From positions 196,175 to 260,174 of the forward strand of contig CABJAS010000007.1 in assembly GCA_902363625.1 (NCBI GenBank): a stretch of 64,000 bases of DNA, read 5' to 3'. Below are positions 7,507 to 16,065 of the stretch, piece by piece. The notes beneath the pieces were generated by a model. It was given only the letters and a program-made list of their open reading frames with translations. It was not told the origin of the DNA and made no database searches. Both the position numbers and the translations under genes were made by a program. Source of the stretch: Clostridiaceae bacterium. GTDB lineage: Bacteria > Bacillota_I > Bacilli_A > Erysipelotrichales > Coprobacillaceae. How positions within the stretch are numbered: position 1 is the first letter of the stretch; the number at the start of each line of letters is the position of its first letter.

Positions 7507-8489
7507 AGTACATAGATCATAATAAACGTGAATTTATATTAAGTCTAATCCTGTTTTTATCTTTTAATCTCTACTTTGTCTTTTTAGTTCCCAATACCAG
7601 TATAAACTATCTTCTTTATCTGGATTTTTTAATTGGCATCATCTATGGGATTTTTATTGGGATAGACAGTTATCTATTTGTAAAAAGAGAAAAGAAAAAA
7701 CAAGAATTGCTTAAATCTAATGAGCTTGTTTGCTGGGAGTTTTCCGGTTTAAAAGAGTCGGAGCTTATCGAACATGATATTCATGTCTTACAGGGACAGC
7801 TTCATGATCAGATTATATTAAATGATAATTTGCAGGACTATATTACAAAATGGTGTCATGAAGTGAAACTGCCGCTTTCAGCGAGTTTGCTGATGCTTGA
7901 AAAGATAGAAAATCCATCAGTTAAGAAACCGCTGAAGGAACAGCTTGAAAAAATTAATCAGCAATTAAACAGCGCACTTGTAGGCTGTAAAGTTCAAAGC
8001 AACATCTATGATTTACAAGTGAAACCAAATAATCTTTCAGAATGTGTTAAAACCTCCATTAAAAATAATCAATTCTTTCTTATTCAAAATCATTTTAACC
8101 TTGATATTGATGTTACAGAAAGCCAAGTATATACAGATAAAGAATGGATTGTTTTTGTAATAGACCAGTTGATCAGTAATGCGATTAAATATGCGAAGGA
8201 GCCTCCCATTTTGAAGATTTGGAGCGAAGAAAACGAGAATTCCATCTTTTTATATATTGAGGATCATGGCGAAGGAATCAGCAAAGAGGATATTCGCCGT
8301 ATCTATGAAAAAGGATATACCGGCATTAATCGTCATAATGGAAAATACAAGTCTACCGGAATGGGGCTCTACATGACACATTTGATTATAGAAAAGTTAG
8401 GTCATCAGATTGAGGCTGAAAGCAAAGAAGGGGAATATACCCGATTTAAAATCACATTTCAAGATAATCGTGATTATTTCAATCTTTAA
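7503..8489 (+). CDS. BceS-like intramembrane-sensing histidine kinase
   Basis: Two membrane helices (about residues 11-29 and 37-58) are joined by a very short outside loop, so it has no sensor domain of its own. Such kinases receive the signal from the BceAB transporter. The H-box is W-C-H-E-V-K-L-P (His near 119), the N-box L-I-S-N-A-I-K-Y-A, then D-H-G-E-G-I and G-M-G-L-Y. The length of 328 is typical for the family. It is translationally coupled to the regulator gene. Confidence 0.92.
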   Translation: MKYIDHNKREFILSLILFLSFNLYFVFLVPNTSINYLLYLDFLIGIIYGIFIGIDSYLFVKREKKKQELLKSNELVCWEFSGLKESELIEHDIHVLQGQLHDQIILNDNLQDYITKWCHEVKLPLSASLLMLEKIENPSVKKPLKEQLEKINQQLNSALVGCKVQSNIYDLQVKPNNLSECVKTSIKNNQFFLIQNHFNLDIDVTESQVYTDKEWIVFVIDQLISNAIKYAKEPPILKIWSEENENSIFLYIEDHGEGISKEDIRRIYEKGYTGINRHNGKYKSTGMGLYMTHLIIEKLGHQIEAESKEGEYTRFKITFQDNRDYFNL

Positions 8490-8491
8490 TG

Positions 8492-8538
8492 TTACAGAAA
8501 ATGTAAGGTTAGAGAGTGTTTGTAATGAAGATGTAAGG
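8492..8538. promoter_or_regulatory. Bce-type box and second half-site before the transporter genes
   Basis: TTACA-GAAAA-TGTAA (8492-8506), the same inverted repeat as at 6738 but with a five-base spacer, and a second TGTAAGG at 8532-8538. The box lies between the kinase stop and the ABC gene, with a TATAAT-like -10 at 8559-8564. This is the usual position for BceR control of bceAB. Confidence 0.6.
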
Positions 8539-8587
8539 ATTTTATTTCACTCCTTTTTTATAATGAAAGTGTTAGGAGGAAAGAAAT

Positions 8588-9349
8588 ATGAATGAGAAAA
8601 AAGTAGTAGAAATCAAGAACCTTGTTAAAAATTTTGGGGTTAGAGGATTTCAGACACGGGTATTGAAAGGAATCGATTTAACGATTTATCAAAATGACTT
8701 TATCGCAATTATGGGACCGAGCGGTTCGGGAAAATCGACATTGCTTAATATATTATCGACGATTGATAAAGCCACACAGGGATCTGTTTTTATTGATGGA
8801 AAAGATATTTCTAAAATCAACAATAAAGAGCTGTCGAAAATACGAAGAGATAAAATTGGTTTTGTTTTCCAAGATTATAATTTACTCGATACGATGACAC
8901 TTCAGGACAATATAGTGCTGCCGTTATCGTTAAATGGAGCATCAAGCAAGGTTTGTTTAGAAAAGAGTCAACGATTGGCGGATATGTTTGGATTAAGTGC
9001 ACATCTAACTAAATATCCCTATCAGTTATCAGGTGGGCAAAAACAAAGAGGAGCAACCTGCCGTGCACTGATCACAGAACCGGAAATTATTTTTGCTGAT
9101 GAGCCAACTGGGGCTTTGGATTCTAAATCGAGTCATGATCTACTGGAATGTTTAAAACTTGTTAATGATCAGGGACAGGCAACGATTCTAATGGTTACCC
9201 ATGATGCATTCAGTGCTTCTTACGCAAAGGATGTTTACATTTTAAATGATGGAACGATCAAATGTAAATTAAGCAAAGGGGCAGATCGTAAAGAGTTTTA
9301 TGATCGTATTATTGAAATGCAGGCTTCTATGGGAAGTGATTTCTCATGA
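8588..9349 (+). CDS. bceA: BceA-like ABC transporter ATP-binding protein
   Basis: This 253-residue ATPase of the MacB/LolD type has Walker A G-P-S-G-S-G-K-S-T, Q-loop F-V-F-Q-D-Y-N-L-L, a signature starting L-S-G-G-Q-K-Q-R, Walker B I-I-F-A-D-E-P-T-G-A-L-D and switch His in M-V-T-H-D. It partners the 10-helix permease encoded next (overlap ATGA). In known systems this complex frees lipid-bound targets (UPP, lipid II) from peptide antibiotics such as bacitracin and also drives signalling. Confidence 0.93.
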   Translation: MNEKKVVEIKNLVKNFGVRGFQTRVLKGIDLTIYQNDFIAIMGPSGSGKSTLLNILSTIDKATQGSVFIDGKDISKINNKELSKIRRDKIGFVFQDYNLLDTMTLQDNIVLPLSLNGASSKVCLEKSQRLADMFGLSAHLTKYPYQLSGGQKQRGATCRALITEPEIIFADEPTGALDSKSSHDLLECLKLVNDQGQATILMVTHDAFSASYAKDVYILNDGTIKCKLSKGADRKEFYDRIIEMQASMGSDFS

Positions 9350-11235
9350 GTATGATGAAACTGGCTTTTCATAACTTTAAAACCAGCTTTAAAAGCTATC
9401 TATCTTTGATTATATCTTTATCCTTTGCCATATTAATCTTTTATAATTTTCAAAACATCTTATCTTCCGGAGTTCTGACATCCTTAGGGGAATCCAACAC
9501 TCGCAATATTGAAATCATCATCCAAGTCATTACTTTTGTATTAGGCTGTTTTATCTTATTCTTTGTCTGGTATTCAACCAATGTCTTTTTAACCAAAAGA
9601 AAAAAAGAGATTGGGATCTATATTTTTATGGGACTTTCCAATCAAAAGATCGGTAAGCTGTATATCATTGAAACTACGATGATCGGTCTCGTTGCCTTAG
9701 GCTTAGGAATTGGGTTCGGAGTATTGACCACTCAGCTTTTTCAGATGATCATGATGGCTATTTCAGATATTTCAGTAGAATTGGTCTTTAGCTTTTCTCT
9801 GCAAGCTGTTTTATATGCAACGGTAGTGTATGCTGTTATCTATTTCATCTTTATCTTAAAAGGGTATATTAATATCGTTCGAAGCAGTGTTTTAGATATG
9901 GTTTCGGCAAATAAACAGAATGAATATGTAAAAACGAAGTTTTGGATATTATTCTTTAAATCAATTTTAGGAATTATCATTACAGGAATAGGCTATTATC
10001 TGGCAATTAAAGAGGGCGGAATAGAAGTCATGAGTAATGTGCTTTCCGCAGTAGTATTTGTTGTTGCAGGAGTATATCTGTTGTTTGGTGGGCTGATACC
10101 TTTAATTTGTCAACAACTAGCTGATCATAAGAATTTTCTTTATAGAAAAGAAAGAAATTTATGGTTAAACAATATAATCTTTAGAATTAAAAAGAATTAT
10201 CGTACATATGCGATAGTTAGTATCCTAATGTTATGTTCAGTAACAGCCTTAGCTACCGGTTTTGCCATGAAGAATCGTTATGAAGGCATCGTTCATTTTA
10301 GAAACACATACACCTTTCAGATTTTAAATTCTCATCCCGGATTAAAAGAAGAATATAAAGAAGTAATAGAAAAAGAAAGTAGTATTGCCTATAGCTCGGA
10401 AATTGCTTTATTGCAGTTAGACAGTGATGTTGTTGAATCGGTGTATCAAAATCAGTATTATGGCATCTTATCCTATTCTCAAGTTCAGCGGCTGGCTAAA
10501 GACAGCGGATTGGAGTTTCCGTTTGAAGAGCTTAAAGAGGATGAATATATTAGTGTTTCACAGCTTCATTTGATGTCTTTTATCACAGACAACACTTTAG
10601 TCACAACAACAATCAATGGAAAAGAGTATAAGGAAGTTGCAGAAACATCCATTCCCTATTTAGGGTATTTTCAAGAAAAACTAGATTTATATATGGTCAG
10701 TGATTCACAGTATCAAGAACTCTTGCCGCTAGGAACTCTCATGCACTGCTATAACTATAAGCTAAGTGACATGAATCATTTTGAAACTGCTCAAGATACA
10801 TTGAAGAATTATGGAAATTATGATGGCTTAGTGACATTGGATCCAAACAGTAATGAAATCGAATGGATTAAAGTGCTGTATTCATTATGTGTATTTATGT
10901 TCATGGTCTTTGTTTTAGCCAGCGGCAGTATCTTATTCATGAAACTGTACAATGATGCTTATGATGAAAAAGAGCGTTATCAGATTCTTTATAAGATCGG
11001 AATTAGTAAGAAAACACTGAAAAAAGCCATTATTAATGAGTTGCGATTTACCTATTTGGCGCCTTTATTCGTCATGAGTATTTCTTCTTATTTTTCAGTG
11101 CATTCCCTTGCGAAGTTGATGCAGACAGAATTGTTGAGTATCAATATTATTAGTGTTCTGTTTATCTATCTTTTCATTTATATTTGTTATCGTTTATCTG
11201 TTTCCATTTACCAAAAAAATGTGGGTATTAAATAA
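9346..11235 (+). CDS. bceB: BceB-like permease with large extracellular domain
   Basis: This 629-residue FtsX-type permease has helices near residues 18-36 and 56-75, further pairs to about 310, a soluble extracellular stretch of about 200 residues (about 315-515), then three final helices (about 525-545, 575-595, 600-620). The large loop after helix 7 is the BceB hallmark and is thought to set drug specificity. The family length is about 640. It is the last gene of the module, closed by the terminator at 11249-11290. Confidence 0.92.
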   Translation: MSMMKLAFHNFKTSFKSYLSLIISLSFAILIFYNFQNILSSGVLTSLGESNTRNIEIIIQVITFVLGCFILFFVWYSTNVFLTKRKKEIGIYIFMGLSNQKIGKLYIIETTMIGLVALGLGIGFGVLTTQLFQMIMMAISDISVELVFSFSLQAVLYATVVYAVIYFIFILKGYINIVRSSVLDMVSANKQNEYVKTKFWILFFKSILGIIITGIGYYLAIKEGGIEVMSNVLSAVVFVVAGVYLLFGGLIPLICQQLADHKNFLYRKERNLWLNNIIFRIKKNYRTYAIVSILMLCSVTALATGFAMKNRYEGIVHFRNTYTFQILNSHPGLKEEYKEVIEKESSIAYSSEIALLQLDSDVVESVYQNQYYGILSYSQVQRLAKDSGLEFPFEELKEDEYISVSQLHLMSFITDNTLVTTTINGKEYKEVAETSIPYLGYFQEKLDLYMVSDSQYQELLPLGTLMHCYNYKLSDMNHFETAQDTLKNYGNYDGLVTLDPNSNEIEWIKVLYSLCVFMFMVFVLASGSILFMKLYNDAYDEKERYQILYKIGISKKTLKKAIINELRFTYLAPLFVMSISSYFSVHSLAKLMQTELLSINIISVLFIYLFIYICYRLSVSIYQKNVGIK

Positions 11236-11248
11236 AAACAAGTAATAA

Positions 11249-11290
11249 AAAAATGAAGGTGAATCACAATGTTTGTGACCTTCATTTTTA
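11249..11290. terminator. bidirectional terminator between bceB and the HAD gene
   Basis: AAAAATGAAGGT pairs with ACCTTCATTTTT, with an inner TCAC/GTGA pair. Both arms end in A/T runs, so it can serve the convergent genes on both sides. Confidence 0.8.
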
Positions 11291-11291
11291 C

Positions 11292-12104
11292 TTATTTAAA
11301 CATCTTTTCTTTATTGAAGTACCAGTCAATGGCATCTAAGACACCGCCTTCATCATTAGAAGCAATCGTATAATCAGCAACCTCTTTGATTGCCGGTTTT
11401 GCATTATCCATGGCAAAGCTGTAGTTTGCCATTTTCAGCATCTCATAATCATTGCCACTATCACCAAAAGCCATTACTTCTCCTTCTGGAGTATTCCATG
11501 CCTCTAATAAAAACTGAATGCCATGAGCTTTATTGATTCCCGGAATAATGAGATCAATGCCAAAATGTCCGCAGTCCACAGGTGTCATAATATGCCCGAT
11601 ACTCTCTTTTAATTCATTTAAAATCTGTTCAAAGTTATCTTCGTCACAGCTTAAAAACACTTTAAAAATTGTGTCATCAAAATGATCGAAATTCTTTACT
11701 CGCTGTAATCTTGGATAGTAGAAATTCAAGCGGTTGAAGTAATCGTCTTCTACAGATTCATTAATATAAGCACTGTTTTTTCCGCAGACAATCTTTTTTA
11801 TAGAAGGATACTGATTAATGGCTTCAATTACCTTTCTAACATCATTATCTTCTAATTTAGCGACAAATAGCTCTTGATCCTGATCGACAATAAAAGCTCC
11901 GTTTTCTGCAATGAAGGTCAATTCCTTTTGTATTTCCGGAAAGAAGGAACGAAGCTGATAATATTGATTACCGCTTGCTACTACAAAGCGAATGCCTTCC
12001 TCTTTCATCTTTGTATACTGTTTCATAAATCTTTCTTTATCATATTGATTATCATGGGTTAAAAAGGTCCCATCCATATCTACTGCAATTATTTTAATGC
12101 TCAT
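11292..12104 (-). CDS. Cof-type HAD-superfamily phosphatase
   Basis: Its HAD motifs are D-M-D-G-T-F near the start (nucleophile Asp about residue 9), V-A-S-G-N in motif II, Lys near 195 (I-N-K-A-H-G) and A-F-G-D-S-G-N-D-Y-E-M-L in motif IV. The C2B cap lies in between. At 270 residues it is a normal Cof/YidA-like sugar-phosphate or cofactor phosphatase; the substrate cannot be read. Its ATG overlaps the stop of the ROK gene (TAATG), so the two are co-expressed. Confidence 0.88.
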   Translation of the reverse strand: MSIKIIAVDMDGTFLTHDNQYDKERFMKQYTKMKEEGIRFVVASGNQYYQLRSFFPEIQKELTFIAENGAFIVDQDQELFVAKLEDNDVRKVIEAINQYPSIKKIVCGKNSAYINESVEDDYFNRLNFYYPRLQRVKNFDHFDDTIFKVFLSCDEDNFEQILNELKESIGHIMTPVDCGHFGIDLIIPGINKAHGIQFLLEAWNTPEGEVMAFGDSGNDYEMLKMANYSFAMDNAKPAIKEVADYTIASNDEGGVLDAIDWYFNKEKMFK

Positions 12105-13093
12105 TAGTCGTTCTCCTTTTTTAATTTATAGCGTGATTTGTCTATACAGAGGTGATTTAACCCCATAAAAGTAAATTCATCCATATTTTCAATAAATTCA
12201 AAATTAGGCTGATGAATCTGTGGGATATAATGCTGAATCATTTGTTTAAAATCAGATTCATTGACACATGGGGTATATAAAACCATGTGTGAGGGATTTA
12301 TGATACTGATAACGCTGGCAGCTTGTTTCACTAATAAAACCAAGGGATTTTCTTTTAATAATAATTCTTGTTCTTTCAGTGTCCCGTTAGGTAAATAGCC
12401 AAGTTCACCGGCAAAGTGGGTAGCACCGTAAACAATTGCCTGATTCACATATAAGCTGCAGCCACTGTGATGATTATCCGGCTGATAAATAAAGGCAATC
12501 GATTCTTTATTTATAGAATGTAAGTAGATATAGCCCAGCATTGCCGTGTTGACGTCATTCTCAATGGTAACTTGAAGATTTGTGGCAGATTCAATTTTGT
12601 CTTTAAGCTGACAATTTTCCAATTCTTCAATATCACATTTACTTACCTTACCCTGATCTGCGATTGCCGGTACGGATAGACTGAGGTAGGAAAAATCAAA
12701 ATGGTTTTTCATTTCTTCAATAATCCATAAAAGCTTCTCAATAGGCAAAGAATCGAATTGATACTTTTTTTCATAAACAACAGCATAATCTAAATCAACA
12801 ATCCGAACATTAACATTTATTTGCTGATGGCTGTTTTGTAATGACATAAGTCCAAACAACATGTACTGTCCATAGATTTGATAACGTTTTGCCTTGCGTC
12901 CGCCTGTGGATTGTTCGTCCTCTATTCGTACGATATATTTTGATTCGAGTAATTCTTTTAAAATATTAGTTACAGTCGCTAATGATAAACGAGTAGCACT
13001 GGCAATCTCTGTTTTAGTTGCCGTTTTATTTTCAATAAAATAATCCTTCACGCATTGAATACTGACATTCTTTTCTCCTTTCGATTTGTACAT
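12104..13093 (-). CDS. ROK-family transcriptional repressor
   Basis: It has an N-terminal winged helix (residues 10-60, T-K-T-E-I-A-S-A-T-R-L-S-L-A-T-V-T) followed by a ROK/ASKHA fold with S-V-P-A-I-A, E-N-D-V-N-T-A and F-A-G-E-L-G-Y-L-P (the usual G-E-x-G-H with Tyr for His). The cysteine zinc cluster of NagC-type proteins is not obvious, so it may be a reduced member. I chose ATG 13093 because AAAGGAG lies six bases before it; ATG 13099 has no spacing. A 15-base palindrome before the gene suggests autorepression. Confidence 0.85.
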   Translation of the reverse strand: MYKSKGEKNVSIQCVKDYFIENKTATKTEIASATRLSLATVTNILKELLESKYIVRIEDEQSTGGRKAKRYQIYGQYMLFGLMSLQNSHQQINVNVRIVDLDYAVVYEKKYQFDSLPIEKLLWIIEEMKNHFDFSYLSLSVPAIADQGKVSKCDIEELENCQLKDKIESATNLQVTIENDVNTAMLGYIYLHSINKESIAFIYQPDNHHSGCSLYVNQAIVYGATHFAGELGYLPNGTLKEQELLLKENPLVLLVKQAASVISIINPSHMVLYTPCVNESDFKQMIQHYIPQIHQPNFEFIENMDEFTFMGLNHLCIDKSRYKLKKEND

Positions 13094-13106
13094 AGCCATC
13101 TCCTTT

Positions 13107-13121
13107 CGTCAACAGTTGACG
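13107..13121. promoter_or_regulatory. palindromic operator before the ROK gene
   Basis: CGTCAAC-A-GTTGACG is a perfect 7-1-7 inverted repeat directly upstream of the ribosome site of the ROK gene. It probably binds the ROK repressor itself (inference from position). Confidence 0.55.
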
Positions 13122-13209
13122 TATGTTTATGATTTTATTGTATCGTAAAAAAGAAAAAAGGGGAGACTATTTCAAAATAAGAAAATTGTCGGCATTATTT
13201 AAAGTAAGA

Positions 13210-13238
13210 TTGCAATAGAACTCAAATCTATGTATAAT
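13210..13238 (+). promoter_or_regulatory. consensus promoter of the structured leader RNA
   Basis: TTGCAA (13210-13215), 17 bases, TATAAT (13233-13238). The expected start, 6-8 bases downstream, falls on the first base of the closing stem at 13245. Confidence 0.8.
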
Positions 13239-13244
13239 ATTGAT

Positions 13245-13470
13245 GGCAACTATAGAAGGAGTTGATTCTGTCCGGCGCACTTGATATTACATAATCGGTA
13301 ATATAAGTGGAACGTGGAAAACGCTAAAATAATCAAAAGTGCATATAAAAAAAGCCTGACATTAGGTTTTATTTATAATGCTTAAAATGATTATTTAATG
13401 GATTCCACAGACAGCATAAAAAGTAAGCAGCTGTGGGATTCCCACAGTTTTTTTAATGCAGATAGTTGCC
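13245..13470 (+). ncRNA. structured leader RNA or small RNA of unknown class
   Basis: The segment starts at the predicted transcription start. Closing stem P1: GGCAACTAT (13245-13253) with ATAGTTGCC (13462-13470), nine perfect pairs. P2: 13278-13290 with 13298-13309, twelve pairs and one bulged G. P3: AAATAATCA (13327-13335) with TGATTATTT (13388-13396), enclosing an inner hairpin around 13341-13382. P4: CCACAG (13405-13410) with CTGTGG (13431-13436). The P4 right arm also forms the terminator hairpin 13431-13447, so P4 and terminator exclude each other. This is a classic attenuation design ahead of the methyltransferase gene. I cannot match it to a known riboswitch, T-box, 6S or SRP RNA. Confidence 0.6.
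13431..13454 (+). terminator. internal terminator of the leader RNA
   Basis: CTGTGGG-ATT-CCCACAG (seven perfect pairs, 3-base loop) followed by seven T, 41 bases before the methyltransferase start. Its left arm can instead pair with 13405-13410. Confidence 0.8.
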
Positions 13471-13495
13471 AGTAAAAGAAAGGACAGAATAGATA

Positions 13496-14323
13496 ATGAA
13501 ACAATTAAAACAATACGAAAAGAAACCAAAGCTTTATGAAAAAAGTACACAGAAATTTTGGGATGATCCTTATATTTCTAAAGGGATGCTTGAAGCCCAT
13601 TTAAATCCGGATGTGGAAGCGGCAACCCGCAAGGAGAAATTTGTAGTCGATTCAGTAAATTGGATAGACGAGCGTGTTCCTTCAGAAAATTATCCGAAAT
13701 TATTGGATTTAGGCTGTGGGCCGGGGGTTTATGCGGAATTATTCAATAATAAGGGATATCAGGTTACTGGCTTTGATTTATCCAAGCGTTCTATTGAATA
13801 CGCTAAAACTCGTGCTAAGGAAAAGAAACAAGATATTCAATACGTAGAAGGCGATTATATTAGCGATGATTTTGGCAGGGGTTATGATTTAATCACCATG
13901 ATTTACTGTGATTTTGGAGTATTATCTACAAAGGATCGTAAAACTTTGCTGAAAAAGGTTTATGCCGGTCTTAACGACGGCGGCTGTTTCCTTTTTGATG
14001 TATTCACGATTGAAAAGTATCGAGGAAAAAAGGAATACAAGGAATGGAGCATTGAAGAACAGGGGTTCTGGCGTGAGAAAACGAGTCTCATCTTAAAGTC
14101 GTTTTATCGTTATGAAGAGGAAACTACCTTTTTAGAACAATACATTATCATCGATGAACTGGGAATGGAATGCTGTAATATTTGGGAACATGTTTTCACT
14201 TTAGATGAGATTAAGCAGGATTTACAAGTTGCCGGGTTCCGTGATATTAGTATTTATGGCGATGTAGCTGGGAAGCCCTATGATAAAAACGGACAGACCA
14301 TTTGTCTAATAGCGAAAAAATAG
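13496..14323 (+). CDS. class I SAM-dependent methyltransferase
   Basis: This 275-residue protein has a Rossmann-type methyltransferase fold: motif I L-L-D-L-G-C-G-P-G (about residues 70-78), an acidic end of strand 2 in T-G-F-D-L-S, then the motif with D-L-I-T-M-I-Y-C-D-F-G. The C-terminal half carries the usual S-I-Y-G-D segment. The substrate is not recognisable; it could be a small molecule. The gene stands alone behind an AAAGGA site and is preceded by a structured leader with terminator, so its expression may be controlled by attenuation. Confidence 0.85.
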   Translation: MKQLKQYEKKPKLYEKSTQKFWDDPYISKGMLEAHLNPDVEAATRKEKFVVDSVNWIDERVPSENYPKLLDLGCGPGVYAELFNNKGYQVTGFDLSKRSIEYAKTRAKEKKQDIQYVEGDYISDDFGRGYDLITMIYCDFGVLSTKDRKTLLKKVYAGLNDGGCFLFDVFTIEKYRGKKEYKEWSIEEQGFWREKTSLILKSFYRYEEETTFLEQYIIIDELGMECCNIWEHVFTLDEIKQDLQVAGFRDISIYGDVAGKPYDKNGQTICLIAKK

Positions 14324-14330
14324 TTTGAAG

Positions 14331-14361
14331 AGGATAAACAGAATGATGTTTATCCTTTTTT
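14331..14361 (+). terminator. terminator of the methyltransferase gene
   Basis: AGGATAAAC pairs with GTTTATCCT across an 8-base loop and runs into six T. Confidence 0.8.
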
Positions 14362-14727
14362 GAATAACTAACTTCATATATGAAAGAAGATACATAGAAA
14401 ATAACAATAGAGGAAATTAGTAAGCAAAAAAATGATGATTATACTAGAAAAATTTTTCTGTATATCGAAATTTGAATAATGGACAGGAGTGTTGTTAAAA
14501 TGGATAATCAGGAAAAATAAAGTTGGATTAATTAAAGCTAACTAGTTTGAAAAAAGATTGAAAATGATATATCAAAAATCTAATCAACAATAACCACTTG
14601 GATAAAGAGGATGAGGAATGACGATAAAACAGCTTTCATATGCAGACGAATAAATGTGTATATAAGTCCAATCCTTTTTGATTTAATGAAGTATGCTATA
14701 ATATAGGCAAAGGTCGGAGGGGTAATA
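14362..14727. other. gap with no clear gene
   Basis: This stretch is very AT-rich. Only very short open frames occur (an ATG at 14501 gives six codons). It ends with an extended -10 (TGCTATAAT, 14694-14702) for the next gene. I see nothing else. Confidence 0.5.
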
Positions 14728-15858
14728 ATGGAAAATATACTGACATATTTAAAATGGCGTGGGGATCTTTCGTTCAGCGAAAAAACATTTAATGAGGCAG
14801 ATAATCTGATCTTTGCGCTTTTAAGTTACATTGAGTGGGAAGATATTGTAGGCGAAACTGCCGTTTCATTGCAAGAGGCATGCCGCAATTATTGTGAAAG
14901 ATATGATCAGAAACATTTTAATAAGACGTATAGCTTTTCACCGTTGCTTTCAGAATTAATTCGTATTCTTCCTCGTGTCCTTCGCTATCAAGAGGTGAAA
15001 TTAAGTCATTATCGAAGGTTCAATGATAAGCAAGAAGAAGTTCAGTTTGGTGCAATATGTATTGAACTTCCGGATAATATATTCTATATATCTTATCGAG
15101 GCACTGATATTTCCATCTTAGGCTGGAAAGAAGATTTTAGTATGACTTTTTTGGATGTCATACCGTCTCAAGCTTTAGCAGTTAGTTATTTAAAGGAAAT
15201 TGGGAAGATGCTGTTTAAACCGAAGAAATGGTGGCAGTTTAAGAAAAAAACATCGCCTTCATTATATATTGGCGGACATTCTAAGGGCGGAAATCTAGCC
15301 ATGTATGCCGCCATCTGCTGCAATGAACTTTCTCCTTGGATAAAAGGTGTTTATAGTTTTGACAGTCCGGGATTTCGTAAGACTTTTTATGAACATCATG
15401 ATCCTTCGTTTATATTCGATCGCCTGCATCATTACATTCCTGAATCCTCTATCTTTGGGCGTTTGCTGGAGCATCAGGAACCGCCAACAATTATCAAAGC
15501 TTACGGTACCGGACTTGTCCAACATGATGCTTTCTACTGGAAAGTGGATATAGATCATTTTGTTTATGCAGATACACTTTGCAAAGAAAGTGATCAAATA
15601 AAACTGTATATAGATCAGATATTGATGAATAAATCTGATGAAGAAAAGAAAACATTTATAACGCTTCTTTATAAAATGTTAGACGAAATGAAAGTAGAAA
15701 GCATTAATGATTTTACTGCAGTTGGATTCAGGCAATGGCTTCGCGGCATTAAAGAATTAAGCATGATGAGTAAAGAAGAATATAAAATGTTTTACGAACT
15801 ATTAAAACTAGCTTTTATGCAGTCAAGATCGCTTCTATATGATCGAATCAAACGTTAA
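14728..15858 (+). CDS. Mbeg1-like (DUF2974) alpha/beta-hydrolase
   Basis: This 376-residue protein has a lipase-type nucleophile elbow G-G-H-S-K-G-G-N-L-A (Ser about residue 187) preceded by I-S-Y-R-G-T-D, the lipase oxyanion region. F-D-S-P-G-F supplies a likely acidic residue. These match DUF2974/Mbeg1-like proteins common in gut Bacillota. No signal peptide or membrane helix is seen, so it is probably cytosolic. The substrate is unknown. It is a single gene with RBS GGAGG, extended -10 promoter and its own terminator. Confidence 0.85.
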   Translation: MENILTYLKWRGDLSFSEKTFNEADNLIFALLSYIEWEDIVGETAVSLQEACRNYCERYDQKHFNKTYSFSPLLSELIRILPRVLRYQEVKLSHYRRFNDKQEEVQFGAICIELPDNIFYISYRGTDISILGWKEDFSMTFLDVIPSQALAVSYLKEIGKMLFKPKKWWQFKKKTSPSLYIGGHSKGGNLAMYAAICCNELSPWIKGVYSFDSPGFRKTFYEHHDPSFIFDRLHHYIPESSIFGRLLEHQEPPTIIKAYGTGLVQHDAFYWKVDIDHFVYADTLCKESDQIKLYIDQILMNKSDEEKKTFITLLYKMLDEMKVESINDFTAVGFRQWLRGIKELSMMSKEEYKMFYELLKLAFMQSRSLLYDRIKR

Positions 15859-15883
15859 AAGTCCTCAGTCGAGGACTTTTAGT
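15857..15883 (+). terminator. terminator after the Mbeg1-like gene
   Basis: AAAAGTCCTC-AGTC-GAGGACTTTT is a perfect hairpin with a short T-run. Confidence 0.8.
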
Positions 15884-16016
15884 TTAACTTCGATAAACTA
15901 AAGTGATGATACGTATCTTTGATGTTCTTTTCATAGTGCGTTTTCTCCTCAATACAGTAACGGTAAAACTCTCAAGAAAAGAAAATAGTAGAATTTGTTT
16001 AAATAGTGTTGAATTT

Positions 16017-16045
16017 CTGTAATTTACAGTGATTCTTGGTATAAT
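16017..16045 (+). promoter_or_regulatory. extended -10 promoter with palindrome in the spacer
   Basis: The perfect repeat CTGTAA-T-TTACAG (16017-16029) sits about ten bases before TATAAT (16040-16045, preceded by TTGG). This position suits a repressor site for the gene at 16066. Confidence 0.5.
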
Positions 16046-16065
16046 GAAAAAAAGGAGGCGGTTCC

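Noticed and set aside
6826-8489. The two-component genes near vanHAX as a VanRS pair
   Set aside because: The kinase has only two helices with almost no outer loop and is followed by BceAB-type ABC genes and matching boxes, so it is a Bce module, not VanS.
13245-13470. 6S RNA, SRP RNA, T-box or known riboswitch
   Set aside because: The structure is a multi-helix junction with an internal terminator, not the long rod of 6S RNA; SRP and T-box sequence signatures are absent, and I could match no riboswitch consensus.
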